Position numbers and translations under genes: made by a program
Origin: Paraglomus occultum
Taxonomy: Eukaryota; Glomeromycota; Glomeromycetes; Paraglomerales; Paraglomeraceae
DNA: 36,514 bases
Direction: 5' to 3'
Assembly (NCBI GenBank): GCA_910592205.1
Contig: CAJVPJ010000189.1
Span: forward strand, 1-36,514
The notes under the pieces: model-generated
What the model saw: the letters and a program-made list of their open reading frames with translations, nothing else
Told to the model about the DNA's origin: nothing
The model's database searches: none
In this document: positions 33,883 to 36,514 of the stretch, piece by piece
Numbering within the stretch: position 1 is the stretch's first letter
Layout of the letters: each line of letters opens with the position of its first letter

Positions 33883-36514
33883 CGTGATTAGTTATGGGGT
33901 AGAAGATGCACTTTTGTGGGATTATGGGATTTTGAAAGTAATATTAGCGTTAATGATAACAACAGGTCAAGTTGTAATGATAGTGAATAGTCGTAATAGA
34001 AAAGGACAGTAACTATAATAGTAATGTTTTTGTTTAGTAATAGACAAGCACTTTCGCGAAATTATCGTTTGACATCTGAATCATATGATGAGGTTATGAG
34101 GTAATTGTACAAGGGGTTGACCGGGAACCCGGATAGAATTACGCTCGTAATGTAGCTTTTAACACGACTCGAGATAAATCGCTAGCCATGATATAAAACG
34201 TGTTGGCAGTAACTAGAAGGATGAATCGCAGTCAGTGGAAAGGGATTGCCATGGGATTGCCCGAGTACAAAGAGTGTCCATAGTAATCAATAATGGGAAT
34301 GTATTAAGAAAGGATCGTAAGCACATATAGTTAACAGTATTACCACGTGAGTCTTGACATGACGGAGAAAGATGGTAATAAACAAACCCACTGTCTAAGG
34401 AAGGCGTTGGAGAGAGAATAGAGGATACGTAGGAATAAACTATCCCAAATCCATTTTTTTTGTCTTTGGCTAGACAACTATTTCTGCATCCGTATTTTGA
34501 ACAGAATGAATATGGAGTTATCAATCTATGAGAAATAAAATGGCCAAAGCTTATGTAATTGAAGATGCATGCCCAGATAGAAACGTTAGCTATATTATCA
34601 ATATGGCAGAAACAATTCACTAGGCCGTCTATCACAATATTGAATAATTGAAATAGTGGGCGGGTTTATGTAATCCCGTCAGTATGTTACGCTTACAAGA
34701 AGCGGTGAACGCGGGTGACTTCGTGTTGGGGCCAACAATAATCATCAATAATCGAGGTGTGGTTATATAACTTGGATCACTCTCCTCCCGAGGCTCGTTA
34801 TTCTCCCGATATTGTCGAGGTGATTCAAAGAATATACTGTTCAAGGTGCTTGACTAGTGAGGTACCGGAAAGTTTTCTTCTTGAATAACGAAATACGCGA
34901 ACAAATGAAGTAATTGACGAAACAGTAGAAACTTGTAATATATGCATATTCCTTGCTGGTGCATTTGATTCAAACATTATTTTGTCTGTTCTCTTGTCAT
35001 GTTCTGTGTCTGTAGATAACTGATAGCGTAAACCCGGACACCAAACAGATAAAGTGTTTACCTCTTTTTATCACAACCGGCGAACTACCTTATATTGTGC
35101 GCGTCCGGCACGGCCCATTCGTTGTTTCCCTGGATTTTTTTTATTATCAGAGACTCCAAGCCTAACCCTTGAAATTGAAAACTTCGTCTTTAAGCCTTCT
35201 GGTGGACATTATATATCGTACGCCGTTAATCGTGGCTGAAGTTTCGGCTATATTGATATCGAGAATATTGTTCGCCAGAGATGTGCTGGTTTCCGCAAAT
35301 ACAGCGGCGGTGAACATCGGGCACGGTATCTGTGAGTCATGCCGATAATTACGTATATCATACTGTCAAGAGTGTTACAAGAAATTATCCATATGGATAG
35401 AATTGAATTTCTGGGGGGAAAAAACTCTTCAGAATCAATAAGAATGTAAAGTAAACTCTGGTAACATATTAAAACTAGCGTTTGAAAATATTCTGTGCAG
35501 CTAAAGCGGCACTCATAACGAACACCTTTAATTTTTATTATTTCGCTTATTCTGGACTTCGCGTTTACCATCCCAAAACAAGATGTAGTCCACAAAATTT
35601 ATCAAGTATGTCGACCGAATATTTTGTTAAGTATATTATAAGCCGTGCGGTAGTCGAAGCGGACGCTGTAACCAACCTGCAAGACAATGTCCCAGATTAA
35701 CAGGACTAATATGCCAACGCTCCACTCACTCCTCAATATGATAATATAACGCACTTTGATATAAATAATATTAATTCTGCCGCTCTATTGAACTGTTAAC
35801 TACACGATATTAGATTTTGTACACTTTGATTAAACGAGTAATAGTTATAGCTTTAACGAATCATGCAACCAGAAATTCTACGAAGAAATTATGCTTGAGA
35901 TCGACTATTGTCATGCATGGCATGGTTGATATTATTGCAATAGACGTGAGTATTGACAATGTAATTTGAGTGACCAACAAATTGTGTAGTGAATTCCATT
36001 AACAACAAATGATTTATTGTTATGACCAATTCAGACATTATTGGAATACGGGCACCCGTAATAATATACAAATCGCAGTGTATAGTGTGCGCGCACTCTT
36101 GACATTATGCTATGCTACAAATCCGATCTGACAATCGACGGATCGACGATTCATGGCGTAATACAATGGGAAAAGAAGGGTTTGGCTTCACAAAGAAGTT
36201 CTAAATACTCGTAACTTTTACGTTAAAAGATTTGAGCAAGATTTTGTTTTGCAGTCCAGTCATAAAGTGGTTACAACTATTGATCGATATCCAAATTGAA
36301 GTGATCGCGGTGAAATCTGGGCAAAAAAAAAAGTCCTGTCGTACTGGTCGACCGCATGGGTTATTTGGAAAAAATCGGGTTGATTATGAAAATAATATCA
36401 GCGAATGCACATGTCATCCGGATGATGCTGAAATTTGATGTTGTATGTCAGATCGGAATTTATGTCAATTCCGAAGTGATATATGTCAGATCAGAATTTT
36501 ATATCGCTTATTAA
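33883..36514. other. 2.6-kb 3' end of window, no gene seen
   Basis: The upstream side of the MYST gene. A 140-codon minus-strand frame (34213-34635) and several shorter ones were inspected; none shows a domain, a paralogue in the window or splice support. The last 400 bases contain repeated TGTCAGATC motifs (listed separately). Confidence 0.45.
36118..36499. repeat. Dispersed TGTCAGATC repeats, direct and inverted
   Basis: TATGTCAGATCGGAATTT occurs at about 36446-36463 and TATGTCAGATCAGAATTT at about 36483-36500, a direct repeat 37 bases apart. An inverted relative, AAATCCGATCTGACA, lies at about 36119-36133. The arms could be ends of a small element or remnants of a longer repeat that extends beyond the window. 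Confidence 0.45.

Noticed and set aside
34213-34844. Minus-strand frames of 140 and 70 codons
   Set aside because: No domain, repeat, paralogue or splice evidence; composition is not gene-like.

Overview
This is a eukaryotic, AT-rich window with short introns (about 65-140 bp), almost all GT-AG. Two gene families point to an arbuscular mycorrhizal (Glomeromycotina-like) fungus: Sel1-repeat/RING-like proteins, and kinases in which a zinc-ribbon plus 'W-(S/T)-x-N-x3-(I/L)-D-x-F-I' module precedes a kinase domain ending in a 'LPxPKNS' type tail. Both are greatly expanded in that group. The species cannot be fixed from the sequence. All exon models were built by hand from reading frames, splice sites and paralogue comparison.

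Left part (1 to about 16.1 kb) is an accessory, duplicated region. It holds a partial Sel1/RING-like gene (minus, 1-1465), a four-exon zinc-ribbon kinase A (plus, 3150-5705), a broken transposase tail (minus, about 6762-7148), a second kinase copy B (minus, 8019-10486) and a second Sel1/RING-like copy (minus, 12969-16042) followed by decaying Sel1 units (12535-12968). The two kinases and the two Sel1 genes are clear paralogue pairs. Kinase A has an intact frame but lacks the catalytic-loop His and Asp. Kinase B keeps those residues but carries a stop just after its DLG motif and several breaks upstream. Sel1 copy 2 has a 1-bp frameshift, and its array ends in a stop made by a 12-bp in-frame deletion. 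Several breaks are C-to-T (or G-to-A) changes.

The middle (16.1-20.1 kb) has no supportable gene.

Right part (20.2-33.9 kb) is a normally spaced set of conserved single-copy genes: a seven-exon AKR7-type aldo-keto reductase (plus) with one GC-AG intron; a DH-PH Rho guanine nucleotide exchange factor (minus) with a long proline-rich N-terminal repeat array rich in SH3-ligand motifs; a six-exon WD40 protein of the Mak11/PAK1IP1 family (plus, 60S ribosome biogenesis); and a MYST-family histone acetyltransferase (minus) whose domain is interrupted by low-complexity inserts and whose 3' flank carries a strong G-quadruplex-forming tract. The last 2.6 kb (33.9-36.5 kb) holds no recognisable gene.

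The most interesting signals are the doubly broken kinase pair inside a duplicated Sel1-kinase block, the repeated 'YYLV' modules upstream of the kinase domain, the SH3-ligand array in the RhoGEF, the G-rich tract next to the MYST gene, and the sharp change from decaying accessory families to intact core genes.
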